Part shown: piece by piece, positions 7,791-16,521 of the stretch
Numbering within the stretch: the stretch's first letter is position 1
Layout of the letters: the number at the start of each line of letters is the position of its first letter
From: Marinospirillum sp.
GTDB taxonomy: Bacteria; Pseudomonadota; Gammaproteobacteria; Pseudomonadales; Halomonadaceae
Reading direction: 5' to 3'
Assembly: GCF_014859565.1 (NCBI RefSeq)
Contig: NZ_JACUUA010000015.1
Span: forward strand, 1-38,198
DNA length: 38,198 bases
The notes under the pieces: generated by a model
Told to the model about the DNA's origin: nothing
The model's database searches: none
What the model saw: only the letters and a program-made list of their open reading frames with translations
Position numbers and translations under genes: made by a program

Positions 7791-8008
7791 TGTGTTGCCA
7801 CCTCATCACAGAAAATTTTTTGCCAGACTACCCGTATCCGTTTATAACATAAAATACTGAATAATCATTTTGATATAACCAAACACCAGAAGCTCATATA
7901 TCGTAAAATGACATTACAAAATTCCTAGATATTCTTTTTGGTTTTATCAACACAAGGGCATAATCCCCCGCATTCAGTATTTTAAGGCTTGAATGTACAG
8001 GAGCAGAC
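7791..8008 (+). promoter_or_regulatory. Divergent cysI / cysDN promoter region
   Basis: These 218 bp are markedly A/T-rich compared with the flanking genes. CATAAT at 7959-7964 is a plausible -10 for cysDN with only a T-rich, poor -35, as expected of an activator-dependent promoter. The stretch tagatattctttttgg (7926-7941) just upstream is where a CysB-type activator would bind. CysB control is inferred from the pathway, not proven by the site. Confidence 0.4.
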
Positions 8009-8968
8009 ATGCCCACCACTGCCGCAACGCTTTCCACTCACCCGGTCACAGATCCGGCCATTACACCTGATCGGCTGACCCACTTGAAACAGCTGGAAGC
8101 CGAAAGCATCCACATCATACGCGAAGTGGCCGCCAGTTTTGCCAACCCGGTGATGCTTTATTCCATCGGTAAAGATTCTTCGGTGATGCTGCATCTGGCT
8201 CGCAAGGCTTTTTATCCCGGCACACCCCCCTTCCCGCTGCTGCATGTGGACACCACCTGGAAATTCCGCGAGATGATTGAGTTCCGTGATCACATGGCCA
8301 AAGAGGCGGGCATGGAACTGCTGGTGCACATCAATCAGGAAGGGGTGGACATGGACATCAATCCGATGATTCATGGTTCGAACAAACACACCGACATCAT
8401 GAAAACCCAGTCGCTCAAGCAGGCGCTGAACAAATACGGCTTTGATGCTGCTTTTGGGGGTGCCCGTCGGGATGAAGAAAAGTCCCGCGCCAAGGAACGC
8501 ATTTTTTCCTTCCGCGACAAAAACCACCGCTGGGACCCAAAAAACCAGCGCCCGGAGCTGTGGAACCTCTACAACACTGAAGTGGAAAAGGGTGAAAGCA
8601 TCCGTGTATTTCCCTTATCCAACTGGACAGAACTGGATATCTGGCAATACATCTGGCTGGAACAGATCCAGATAGTGCCTCTGTATTTTGCTGCTGAGCG
8701 CCCGGTAGTGGAGCGGGATGGCACCTGGATTATGGTGGATGATGAACGCCTGCCGCTGGAGCCGGGTGAAGTACCCCAGATGAAACAGGTACGCTTCCGC
8801 ACCCTGGGTTGTTACCCCCTGACCGGTGCGATTGAATCCACTGCCGCTACCCTGACTGACATCATTCAGGAAATGCTGCTAACCACCACATCCGAACGTC
8901 AGGGCCGCATGATCGACAAGGACGCCCGCGGTTCGATGGAACAGAAAAAAATGGAGGGTTACTTCTGA
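8009..8968 (+). CDS. cysD: Sulfate adenylyltransferase subunit 2 (ATP sulfurylase, PP-loop subunit)
   Basis: The 319-residue CysD has the PP-loop ATP-binding motif ([14 protein letters not shown], about residue 51) and conserved blocks [28 protein letters not shown] and [13 protein letters not shown]. With the CysN GTPase it forms APS from sulfate and ATP, the first step of assimilatory sulfate reduction. The ATG at 8009 has AGGAG five bases upstream. The N-terminus is about 15 residues longer than the E. coli protein, with a Thr/Pro-rich start. The stop and the cysN start share one base (TGATG), so the two subunits are translationally coupled. Confidence 0.95.
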   Translation: MPTTAATLSTHPVTDPAITPDRLTHLKQLEAESIHIIREVAASFANPVMLYSIGKDSSVMLHLARKAFYPGTPPFPLLHVDTTWKFREMIEFRDHMAKEAGMELLVHINQEGVDMDINPMIHGSNKHTDIMKTQSLKQALNKYGFDAAFGGARRDEEKSRAKERIFSFRDKNHRWDPKNQRPELWNLYNTEVEKGESIRVFPLSNWTELDIWQYIWLEQIQIVPLYFAAERPVVERDGTWIMVDDERLPLEPGEVPQMKQVRFRTLGCYPLTGAIESTAATLTDIIQEMLLTTTSERQGRMIDKDARGSMEQKKMEGYF

Positions 8969-10680
8969 TGAGTCAGACTTATCAACAACAAGGCGCCGAA
9001 CTGATTGCTGAAGACATTCATGCTTATCTGAAACAGCATGAAGACAAACAACTGCTGCGCCTGCTCACCTGCGGCAGTGTGGATGACGGCAAGTCCACCC
9101 TGATTGGTCGCCTGCTGCACGACAGCAAGATGATTTATGAAGACCAGTTGGAAGCCCTGCACCGTGACAGCAAAACTCAGGGCACCACCGGTGAAGCCAT
9201 TGATCTGGCGCTGCTGGTGGATGGTTTACAGGCCGAGCGGGAACAGGGCATCACTATTGATGTGGCCTACCGTTACTTCTCCACAGCACGGCGCAAATTC
9301 ATCATTGCTGACACTCCCGGCCATGAGCAGTACACCCGCAACATGGCTACTGGCGCCTCCAACTGCGAACTGGCGATCATTCTGATTGACGCCCGCAAGG
9401 GTGTGCTGACCCAGACACGTCGCCATAGTTTTATTGTGTCACTGCTGGGTATTCGCCATGTGGTAGTGGCTATCAACAAGATGGATCTGGTGGATTACAG
9501 CGAAGAAGTGTTTGAACAAATCAAAGCAGATTATCTGGCTTTTGCCCGGCAACTGGATCTGCCAGAGGTGCATTTTGTACCTCTCTCGGCTTTGAAGGGT
9601 GACAATGTGGTCAGCCCATCCACCGAGCTGAACTGGTATCAGGGTCTGCCCTTGATGGAGCTGCTGGAAAGTGTTGATGTGGAACCCGCCGTTGATACAC
9701 AACCGCTGCGTTTTCCGGTGCAGTATGTTAACCGCCCTCACCTCAACTTCCGCGGTTACTGTGGCACTCTGGCATCAGGCAAGGTGCAGGTGGGTGATGA
9801 AATCCGGGTACTGCCTTCCGGCCAGACCAGCCGGGTGAAATCCATTGTCACTTGGGAAGGTGAACTGGCTTCAGCCTTTGCACCCATGGCTATCACCCTG
9901 ACACTGGACGATGAAATTGATATCTCCCGTGGTGATCTGCTGGTATCTGCCAGTGAACAGCCACCGGCCAGTGACCGACTGGAAGCCGAACTGGTATGGA
10001 TGGCTGAGCAACCCTTGGTGCAAGGCAAAACCTATCTGTTAAAAATTGGTACCCGCAAGGTGAATGCCCGCATTCATGCCATCCAGCACAAAACGGATGT
10101 TAATTCACTGGAGCATCACCCTGCTTCTGGACTGGAGCTGAATGAAATTGCTCGGGTAGAAATTCAGCTGGAACAACCAGTGGTGGCCGATGCCTACCGT
10201 ATCAACCGATCCACCGGCAGTTTTATCCTGATTGACCGCCTGAATAAAAACACCGTGGCAGCCGGTATGGTGCAGAGCAGTGACGGGCAGTCGCAGAACA
10301 GCCATTTGGAGCCAGTATCGGCAGAAGAACGGGCAAATCGTCTGGGTCAGCAACCGGCTCGTATCGAACTGCGAGGTGGTGATGCAGTCACCCGCCGCGA
10401 GCTGCTGCAACAACTGGAACGCGCCCTGTTTGATGCCGGACGCCTGCCGCTGCTGCTGAATGAAGGGGAACTGCCTGCTGAACTGGCTCGTCAGCAAAGT
10501 GCTCTGGAGCACTGGCTTTTGAACAAAGGACTCTTGTTGCTTACTGCCAGCGCTGGAGACCAGGTTGAACTGCTGGCCGAAATCAGCCATCAGCAACACC
10601 AGCAGCAACTGCCGCTGACCGCTCCGGAGCAGGCCATCGGTTTGATTCTGCAACACCTCCGTCAGTCCGGCATCACCTGA
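8968..10680 (+). CDS. cysN: Sulfate adenylyltransferase subunit 1 (GTPase) with a degenerate APS-kinase-like tail
   Basis: Residues 1-450 are a complete CysN GTPase: P-loop GSVDDGKST (36-44), [13 protein letters not shown], then the beta-barrel domains ending near [12 protein letters not shown]. It regulates and drives the CysD reaction. The remaining ~120 residues begin [15 protein letters not shown], the linker seen in CysNC bifunctional proteins, and keep a helix like [10 protein letters not shown]. Where CysC has its Walker A (GLSGAGKST) this protein has [10 protein letters not shown]. The substrate-binding Arg/Asn segments and about a third of the kinase length are also missing. The tail is thus most likely a vestigial APS kinase with no catalytic ability. 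Total length of 570 residues falls between CysN (~475) and CysNC (~630). A short hairpin (10689-10706) follows the stop without a clear U-run. Confidence 0.92.
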   Translation: MSQTYQQQGAELIAEDIHAYLKQHEDKQLLRLLTCGSVDDGKSTLIGRLLHDSKMIYEDQLEALHRDSKTQGTTGEAIDLALLVDGLQAEREQGITIDVAYRYFSTARRKFIIADTPGHEQYTRNMATGASNCELAIILIDARKGVLTQTRRHSFIVSLLGIRHVVVAINKMDLVDYSEEVFEQIKADYLAFARQLDLPEVHFVPLSALKGDNVVSPSTELNWYQGLPLMELLESVDVEPAVDTQPLRFPVQYVNRPHLNFRGYCGTLASGKVQVGDEIRVLPSGQTSRVKSIVTWEGELASAFAPMAITLTLDDEIDISRGDLLVSASEQPPASDRLEAELVWMAEQPLVQGKTYLLKIGTRKVNARIHAIQHKTDVNSLEHHPASGLELNEIARVEIQLEQPVVADAYRINRSTGSFILIDRLNKNTVAAGMVQSSDGQSQNSHLEPVSAEERANRLGQQPARIELRGGDAVTRRELLQQLERALFDAGRLPLLLNEGELPAELARQQSALEHWLLNKGLLLLTASAGDQVELLAEISHQQHQQQLPLTAPEQAIGLILQHLRQSGIT

Positions 10681-10779
10681 GAACCACAGGGTTCAAGGAT
10701 GAACCCACTTCCCAGCCTATAGATTCTTACCCAACCCTGAGCTAGAGTAATGAGCAACAGAAACATGTAGGTAAGCATC

Positions 10780-10953
10780 ATGGCACTTCCCCAGCTGAAC
10801 ACCTGTATATCGGATGAGCAGGAAAAGCTCCAAAAAATGAAAAATGACTTCATTAAAGAACCTGCTCCTTTTACTGGTTACTGGCTTTTCGTCACCAGAA
10901 AGAAGCAGGTTACTCCAGCTAATCCTCAGCCCTCTTTGACTACATCCACGTAG
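10780..10953 (+). CDS. Small ORF of unknown function, doubtful
   Basis: A 57-residue frame starts at an ATG with a weak AGGTAA upstream and runs into the 3' end of the convergent decarboxylase gene. The middle (KEPAPFTGYWLFVTRKKQ) is protein-like, but part of that DNA is also the arms of a terminator-like hairpin. I recognise no family. It fills most of the 245-bp gap between cysN and the decarboxylase. Confidence 0.2.
   Translation: MALPQLNTCISDEQEKLQKMKNDFIKEPAPFTGYWLFVTRKKQVTPANPQPSLTTST
10859..10911 (-). terminator. Large hairpin between convergent cysN and decarboxylase genes
   Basis: AACCTGCT (10859-10866) pairs with AGCAGGTT (10904-10911), and inside it CTGGT pairs with ACCAG. On the minus strand it begins 15 bases after the decarboxylase stop and is followed by CTTTAA. 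Loops are large and the U-run is weak, so this is a tentative, perhaps bidirectional, terminator. Confidence 0.4.
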
Positions 10954-13187
10954 TAGCCTTCCACACCCTCCACCACTTCTCGTGCCAGTCCATGCACATC
11001 GGTTTCAAAACCGGGGAAGCGCTCGTTGAAGTCACGTACAAACTTCAGGTAACGCACAATGGTGTTGTTAAAACGCTCACCGGGGATCAACAGTGGGATA
11101 CCCGGCGGATAGGGTGTAACCAGAATAGCGGTGATGCGTCCTTCCAGATCATCAATCGGGCAGCGCTCAACCAGACGGTGTGCCATTTTTGCCCAGGCAT
11201 CCGCAGGCAACATCGCCGGTTCAATCTTCGACAGGTACATATCGGTGGTGATACGTGCCAGATTGTATTCCTTGTAGACCTGGTGGATGGCATTACACAG
11301 ATCACGCAAGCCGGTACGTTCGTAACGCGGATTACGGGCAGCAAACTCCGGCATCACGCGCCATAAAGGCTGGTTGCGATCATAATCATCCTTGAACTGC
11401 TGCAACTCGGTCACCATGGAGTTCCAACGGCCTTTGGTGATACCGATGGTGAACATGATAAAGAAAGAATACAGGCCGGTTTTTTCAATGATGATGCCGT
11501 GTTCTGCCAGGTATTTACTGACAATAACAGCCGGAATACCCTGCTCATCAAAGTTGCCATCCACATCCAGGCCGGGAGTGATGATGGTGGCTTTGATCGG
11601 ATCCAGCATATTAAAGCCGGTTTTAATATCCCCAAAACCATGCCAGCTGTCACCGGAGTGAATCACCCAGTCGTCCCGGTCACCGATACCTTCATTCACC
11701 GTCAGATTGTCCGGCCCCCAGACCTTGAACCACCAGTCATCATCACCAAACTCATCATCCACCTTACGCATGGCACGACGGAAATCGATGGCTTCATGAA
11801 TGGATTCTTCCACCAGTGCATGTCCACCGGGTTCTTCCATCATCGCTGCCGCCACGTCACAGGAGGCAATAATGGCGTACTGTGGGCTGGTGGATGAGTG
11901 CATCAGATAGGATTCGTTAAAGCGGTAACGATCCAGCTTACGGGTCTGACTGTCCTGCACCAGAATCTGCGAAGCCTGCGACAAACCGGCCAGTAGTTTA
12001 TGGGTGGACTGGGTGGCAAACACCAGGGTTTCTTCAGAACGCGGACGATCAGCACCTATGGCGTGCATGTTGCGATAAAACTCGTGGAAGGCCGCATGGG
12101 GCAACCAGGCTTCATCAAAATGCAGGGTATCAATGGTGCTGCCCAGGATCTGTTTAATCTCCTCCACGTTGTAGAGGATGCCATCATAGGTGGACTGGGT
12201 AATGGTCAGAATACGCGGCTTTTTGTTTTCTGCAGCACGAGCAAAAGGGTTGGCCTCAATCTTCTGACGAATGGTTTCGGGATCAAACTCACTTTTCGGG
12301 ATTGGTCCGATGATGCCGTAATGATTGCGAGTCGGCATCAGAAACACCGGAATGGCACCGGTCATGATGATGGAGTGCAGAATGGATTTGTGGCAGTTAC
12401 GATCCACCACCACAATATCACCGGGTGCCACGGTGGAGTGCCACACCACCTTGTTAGAGGTGGACGTGCCGTTGGTGACAAAAAACAGGTGATCACTGCC
12501 AAAAATACGCGCGGCATTCTGCTCACTGGCTGCTACCGGGCCGGTGTGATCCAGCAACTGACCCAGCTCATCCACCGCATTACACACGTCGGCACGCAGC
12601 ATGTTTTCACCAAAAAACTGGTGGAACATCTGCCCAACAGGGCTTTTCAGAAACGCCACACCACCGGAATGACCGGGGCAGTGCCAGGAATAAGAAGAGT
12701 CACTGGCATAATCCATCAGTGCGGTGAAAAAGGGTGGTGCCAGTGCATCCAGATATTTTCTGGCTTCGCGGATGATGTGACGCGCCACAAACTCCGGCGT
12801 GTCTTCAAACATGTGAATAAAGCCATGCAGCTCACGCAGGATTTCATTAGGGATATGGCGCGAGGTGCGTGTTTCACCATAAAGGAAAATCGGAATATCG
12901 TGGTTACGCTTGCGAACTTCACGAATAAAGTTGCTGATCATTTCCAGCGCACGATCCACACCTTCTTCTGAGCCGTCTCCGAACTCTTCATCGTCGATGG
13001 AAACAATAAAACAGGATGCACGGCTGGCTTGCTGGGCAAAAGCGGTCAGGTCACCGTAACTGGTATAACCCACCACCTCCATGCCTTCCTTGCCAATGGC
13101 CTCCGCAAGATCCCGGATACCGGAACCGGAGATGTTTTCGGAGCGAAAGTCTTCATCAACAACAACAACGGGAAAGCGAAATTTCAT
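10926..13187 (-). CDS. PLP-dependent Orn/Lys/Arg decarboxylase (LdcA-like)
   Basis: The 753-residue class III basic amino acid decarboxylase has an N-terminal wing domain (receiver-like fold, residues ~1-130), then the aminotransferase-fold core. Visible blocks are SYSWHCPGHSGGVAF, FFVTNGTSTSNKVVWHS, VDRNCHKSILHSIIMTGAIP, and the PLP lysine K397 in TQSTHKLLAG. It ends with the typical C-terminal domain (LVTPYPPGIPLLIPGE). It removes CO2 from lysine, arginine or ornithine to give cadaverine, agmatine or putrescine. Similarity by eye is closest to Pseudomonas LdcA, but substrate choice is not certain. I chose the ATG at 13187; a TTG at 13211 would add eight unlikely residues. No amino acid/polyamine antiporter lies next to it, arguing against a classical acid-resistance operon. 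Confidence 0.9.
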   Translation of the reverse strand: MKFRFPVVVVDEDFRSENISGSGIRDLAEAIGKEGMEVVGYTSYGDLTAFAQQASRASCFIVSIDDEEFGDGSEEGVDRALEMISNFIREVRKRNHDIPIFLYGETRTSRHIPNEILRELHGFIHMFEDTPEFVARHIIREARKYLDALAPPFFTALMDYASDSSYSWHCPGHSGGVAFLKSPVGQMFHQFFGENMLRADVCNAVDELGQLLDHTGPVAASEQNAARIFGSDHLFFVTNGTSTSNKVVWHSTVAPGDIVVVDRNCHKSILHSIIMTGAIPVFLMPTRNHYGIIGPIPKSEFDPETIRQKIEANPFARAAENKKPRILTITQSTYDGILYNVEEIKQILGSTIDTLHFDEAWLPHAAFHEFYRNMHAIGADRPRSEETLVFATQSTHKLLAGLSQASQILVQDSQTRKLDRYRFNESYLMHSSTSPQYAIIASCDVAAAMMEEPGGHALVEESIHEAIDFRRAMRKVDDEFGDDDWWFKVWGPDNLTVNEGIGDRDDWVIHSGDSWHGFGDIKTGFNMLDPIKATIITPGLDVDGNFDEQGIPAVIVSKYLAEHGIIIEKTGLYSFFIMFTIGITKGRWNSMVTELQQFKDDYDRNQPLWRVMPEFAARNPRYERTGLRDLCNAIHQVYKEYNLARITTDMYLSKIEPAMLPADAWAKMAHRLVERCPIDDLEGRITAILVTPYPPGIPLLIPGERFNNTIVRYLKFVRDFNERFPGFETDVHGLAREVVEGVEGYYVDVVKEG

Positions 13188-13268
13188 GCGTTTTGGCCTG
13201 CCGGAAGTCAAGGGTGGTTAAAGAGCGCAATCTAACGCATCCACCCTCTCAAAACCAATGAATTTCTG

Positions 13269-13964
13269 TTACTCCGCACAAATCCGATAACCCACGCCAG
13301 AAAAAGTCTGAATAATATGCTTGTCACCCAGTTTTTGACGCAGGCGATGCACCAGTACCGCAATGGTTTCCACACTGGCCTGATTAGAGCCTTTACTGAC
13401 CGCATCCGCCAGTTGCATTCTTGACAGGGGCTGACCCTTGGCATGTAATAAGGCATGAAGCAGATCAAACTCGGCACGGGTTAACTTCAGTTCTTTCCCT
13501 TCGCTGCTGAGCAACAAGCGAGACAGGGTGTTCAACGTCCAGCCAGAAAAATTCCACTCGGTTTTTTCACTGGTACCCTGCTTAACTGTAGCTAAACGCT
13601 CCATATACTTCTGGGATCTTAATGCCAGAAATGTGACATCCGTATTTCTCTGGATACAATCATCGGCTCCCATTTCCAGCGCTACCAGTTGATCACACTG
13701 ATCCAGATCCGAAGACAGGATAAAAACCGGTAGATTTCGATGCTGTCGTAAACGACGCAACGTTACCAATCCGTCTTCATCACCCAGGTCGCGATCCAGC
13801 AACAGCAGATCATAACGCTGCGCCTCGACTAAACTATGTAGGTGTTTACAGCAGTTGGTCTGATCAACATAAATCGCCAGTGCCTGAAACGCTTTGACTA
13901 CCTGAGCCAAAAAAACCAAATTCTCTGCTGCAACCAAAACACGATACTGACCTTGTGTCTGCAT
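13269..13964 (-). CDS. Orphan OmpR/PhoB-type response regulator with an atypical receiver
   Basis: The 231-residue protein has a receiver domain (1-120) and a winged-helix DNA-binding domain (about 135-231: LTRAEFDLLHALL, then ETIAVLVHRLRQKLG and FSGVGYRI). The phosphoacceptor Asp57 is present in LLLLDRDLG, and the switch Ser is present in FILSSD. The acidic Mg-binding pair, usually Asp-Asp or Glu-Asp after the first strand, reads A12-A13-E14. The conserved Lys-Pro after GADD is replaced (GADDCIQRN). Phosphorylation may therefore be weak or absent. No histidine kinase is adjacent. It sits 81 bp upstream of the decarboxylase on the same strand and could regulate it. Upstream is a divergent promoter region shared with the LRV-repeat gene. 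Confidence 0.85.
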   Translation of the reverse strand: MQTQGQYRVLVAAENLVFLAQVVKAFQALAIYVDQTNCCKHLHSLVEAQRYDLLLLDRDLGDEDGLVTLRRLRQHRNLPVFILSSDLDQCDQLVALEMGADDCIQRNTDVTFLALRSQKYMERLATVKQGTSEKTEWNFSGWTLNTLSRLLLSSEGKELKLTRAEFDLLHALLHAKGQPLSRMQLADAVSKGSNQASVETIAVLVHRLRQKLGDKHIIQTFSGVGYRICAE

Positions 13965-14073
13965 AAAAAAACGTCCTTTAGTTAATCTTGAAAGATGCTA
14001 ACAGAGAGTTTTGCCAACGATGTCAGAAAAACTGGACAAGATAGCGTCTTTCTTTTAAAGCACGGCTTTTGTC

Positions 14074-14102
14074 TTGCTTCATAGGTTGTAAATGGTTATA
14101 CT
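14074..14102 (+). promoter_or_regulatory. Sigma-70 promoter of the LRV-repeat gene
   Basis: TTGCTT (14074-14079) and TATACT (14097-14102) are separated by exactly 17 bases. The predicted transcript starts near 14109, about 38 bases before the ATG at 14147, which has GGGAGG upstream. Confidence 0.65.
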
Positions 14103-14146
14103 TTGGTATTAAACGCAGGTGCAGCATTTTCCTTCGGGAGGTAAAT

Positions 14147-14560
14147 ATGATCAGCGCCCAACAGCTAGAGATTTTATTGTTCAGCCAACAGCATCTGGAG
14201 CAGCAGCTGGTACTCAGCTTGCCTGCCCGCGCAGAAACCTGGAGGCATATTTACCGGAACCATCCTGAACTGGCATTTTTACTGGCACAAAACCCCAGCC
14301 TGCCAGAAGATCTGTCCAGTGAACTCGCTGCCCACGCCAAACCCAGTGTTCGGCTGATGGTGGCTCGGCGTGGCAACCCCGGATTTGAAGCTCTGCAAAA
14401 TCTGGCAGAGGATGAAGAAGCAGCCATTCGTCTGGCTGTTGCCAAAAGAGAAGACCTGGATCAGCAGTTCGTTATGCAGCTGCTGAATGACCCTGATGAA
14501 GCTGTACGTGAAGCCACAGCGCGCTATCAACAACCCCTGCCATTGGTCAGTGGCTGGTAA
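14147..14560 (+). CDS. Small LRV/HEAT-like repeat protein
   Basis: The 137-residue soluble protein has an excellent RBS (CGGGAGGTAAAT) before the ATG at 14147; the longer reading from 14069 lacks one and overlaps the promoter. From about residue 35 it consists of consecutive ~24-residue helical units such as LAAHAKPSVRLMVARRGNPG, LAEDEEAAIRLAVAKREDLD and LLNDPDEAVREATARY. These match the leucine-rich-repeat-variant pattern (L..D....VR..VA.....). Such alpha-superhelices bind other proteins. It has no signal peptide or membrane segment. It stands alone, with its own promoter and a strong terminator, divergent from the response regulator. The specific partner is not evident. Confidence 0.7.
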   Translation: MISAQQLEILLFSQQHLEQQLVLSLPARAETWRHIYRNHPELAFLLAQNPSLPEDLSSELAAHAKPSVRLMVARRGNPGFEALQNLAEDEEAAIRLAVAKREDLDQQFVMQLLNDPDEAVREATARYQQPLPLVSGW

Positions 14561-14612
14561 AAGCTTTTATATTTTTCCTTCGTCGATTGACTGAGTGCAC
14601 ATTATTTGCACT

Positions 14613-14644
14613 AAAGGGCAGCTGGATTAGCTGTCCTTTTTTTT
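14613..14644 (+). terminator. Strong Rho-independent terminator of the LRV-repeat gene
   Basis: AAAGGGCAGCT (14613-14623) pairs with AGCTGTCCTTT (14629-14639) through 11 positions including one G-U, with loop GGATT. It is followed by a run of T to 14644. It lies about 50 bases after the stop at 14560. Confidence 0.85.
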
Positions 14645-14674
14645 GCCTGAAATTTGCCTGCCTCCTAACCCTAG

Positions 14675-14709
14675 TTATTCACAATTACTGTGGATAAATC
14701 TGTGAACAA
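14675..14709. promoter_or_regulatory. Cluster of DnaA-box-like sites in a gene-free 500-bp gap
   Basis: The gap 14561-15061 holds no gene that I can support. Within it are TTATTCACA (14675-14683, plus), TGTGGATAA (14689-14697, exact reverse complement of the consensus TTATCCACA) and TGTGAACAA (14701-14709, minus orientation, two mismatches). The first two are head to head with five bases between them. An inverted repeat GGTAAA-N8-TTTACC follows at 14716-14735, and an A/T-rich tract with TTATAATATATAA at 14841-14853. dnaA, dnaN and gidA are not near, so this is not obviously the main chromosomal origin. Confidence 0.5.
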
Positions 14710-15061
14710 GCTTATGGTAAAGCTCCCGGTTTACCGTAAAAACTAGCCTGCCTACAGATTGGCTAAAAAGGAACCAGCTCTGTCACCACCCCTCTTGCAA
14801 GAACCCACAAACATTCATAACACAATGATTTAAAAGGGCTTTATAATATATAACCCACAAGGCTATTGACAGTTGCCAGCCCTGTATGTTGGGTTCCAGC
14901 ATCTCTGACTCTTCTCTAGCAGCCCAGAATCGTTAACATCTTTTTCAGAATTTCTGCCTGTGGACACTTGACAGCGATAAGTCTTCTGGAAACCCCTGAA
15001 CCAGACTGTTATCCTGCTGATATATTCCTGCACAAGAACACCTAAAGAGGATAATTTGTTT

Positions 15062-16519
15062 ATGCAACTACAAGACCCCCTACTGTTTCGCCAGCAAGCC
15101 AGAATCAACGGCGCATGGGTGAATGCAGACTCAGGTGCAGTAACAGCCATCCACAACCCCTCCTCCGGTGAACTGCTGGGCAAAGTGCCCAATCTGGGAC
15201 GGGAAGAAACCCATCGTGCAATTGCTGCCGCCAACGCCGCTCTACCCGCCTGGAGAGCTTTAACAGCAAAAGAGCGCAGCCAGAGACTACGCAGCTGGTT
15301 TAACCTGATGATGCAGCACCAGGATGATCTGGGTCGTATCATGACTCTGGAACAAGGCAAACCCCTGGCTGAAGCCAAGGGCGAAATTGCCTACGCCGCC
15401 TCGTTTGTGGAATGGTTCGCAGAAGAAGCCAAACGTATTTATGGCGAAACCCTGCCCGGTCATCAGGCTGACAAACGTATTCTGGTGATCAAACAACCCA
15501 TCGGTGTAGCTGCTGCCATCACACCCTGGAACTTCCCTGCCGCCATGATTACCCGCAAGGTAGCACCGGCTTTAGCTGCAGGTTGTACAGTGGTTGTTAA
15601 ACCCGCACCCCAGACACCCTTCTCGGCACTGGCACTGGCGGAACTGGCTGATCGTGCAGGTATTCCGGCGGGGGTATTAAATATCCTGCCTGCTGATGTG
15701 AATAACTCCATCGAGGTGGGTGCAGAGATGTGTGCCAATCCTATTGTGCGTAAACTCTCCTTCACCGGTTCCACTGCGGTGGGTGTCAAACTGATGGAGC
15801 AGTGCGCCCCCAGCATCAAAAAACTCTCATTGGAGCTGGGTGGTAACGCACCTTTTATTGTGTTTGATGATGCCGATCTGGATGCTGCGGTGGAAGGAGC
15901 CATGTTATCCAAATATCGCAACGCCGGGCAAACCTGTGTCTGTGCCAACCGCATTTATGTCCAGGACAGTGTTTATGATGCCTTTGCTGCCAAGCTTCAG
16001 GCTGCCGTCAGTCAGCTCAAGGTCGGAGATGGATTTGAAGAAGGGGTCACTATCGGCCCATTGATTGACCAGCGAGCGGTGGAAAAAGTCCAGCGTCATT
16101 TGCAGGATGCTGTCAGCAAGGGTGCCAAACTGCTGACAGGTGGTCAGGATCACCCACGTGGTGGCACCTTTGTCACTCCCACCATCATCACGGATGCCAC
16201 CGCCGATATGCTGCTGGCAAGAGAAGAAACCTTCGGCCCACTGGCGCCACTGTTCCGTTTCCGAGATGAAGACGAAGTGATCACTCAAGCCAATGACACT
16301 GAATTCGGGCTGGCTGCTTATTTTTATGCTAAAGACCTCAGTCGGGTCTGGAAGGTGGCTGAAGCGCTGGAATACGGCATGGTGGGTATTAACACCGGCA
16401 TCATCTCCACTGAAGTGGCTCCTTTTGGTGGCATCAAATCCTCCGGGCTGGGTCGGGAAGGTTCCCGTCATGGCATCGAGGAATATATAGAAATGAAATA
16501 CCTCTGCATGAGTGTTTAA
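15062..16519 (+). CDS. gabD: NADP-dependent succinate-semialdehyde dehydrogenase
   Basis: The 485-residue aldehyde dehydrogenase runs parallel to E. coli GabD along its whole length. Shared blocks include FRQQARINGAW, ALPAWRALTAKER, LEQGKPLAEAKGEI, PIGVAAAITPWNFPAAMITR, the general-base Glu in LELGGNAPF, and the catalytic Cys in NAGQTCVCANR. The end, EVAPFGGIKSSGLGREGS followed by IEEYIEMKYLC, is typical. It oxidises succinate semialdehyde to succinate in GABA and polyamine breakdown. The ATG at 15062 has AGAGGA upstream; a TTG two codons earlier is less likely. No gabT neighbours it. A methyltransferase begins two bases after its stop, so they are cotranscribed. Confidence 0.95.
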   Translation: MQLQDPLLFRQQARINGAWVNADSGAVTAIHNPSSGELLGKVPNLGREETHRAIAAANAALPAWRALTAKERSQRLRSWFNLMMQHQDDLGRIMTLEQGKPLAEAKGEIAYAASFVEWFAEEAKRIYGETLPGHQADKRILVIKQPIGVAAAITPWNFPAAMITRKVAPALAAGCTVVVKPAPQTPFSALALAELADRAGIPAGVLNILPADVNNSIEVGAEMCANPIVRKLSFTGSTAVGVKLMEQCAPSIKKLSLELGGNAPFIVFDDADLDAAVEGAMLSKYRNAGQTCVCANRIYVQDSVYDAFAAKLQAAVSQLKVGDGFEEGVTIGPLIDQRAVEKVQRHLQDAVSKGAKLLTGGQDHPRGGTFVTPTIITDATADMLLAREETFGPLAPLFRFRDEDEVITQANDTEFGLAAYFYAKDLSRVWKVAEALEYGMVGINTGIISTEVAPFGGIKSSGLGREGSRHGIEEYIEMKYLCMSV

Positions 16520-16521
16520 GT

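Noticed and set aside
10330..10680. Calling the cysN product a bifunctional CysNC
   Set aside because: The APS kinase part lacks the Walker A motif and a large part of its length.
12000..12971. Long plus-strand frame of 323 codons
   Set aside because: It lies wholly antisense to the well-conserved decarboxylase gene and its product resembles nothing.
14561..15061. Chromosomal replication origin
   Set aside because: Only three box-like sites and no dnaA, dnaN, gyrB, gidA or rnpA genes nearby; kept only as a DnaA-box cluster.
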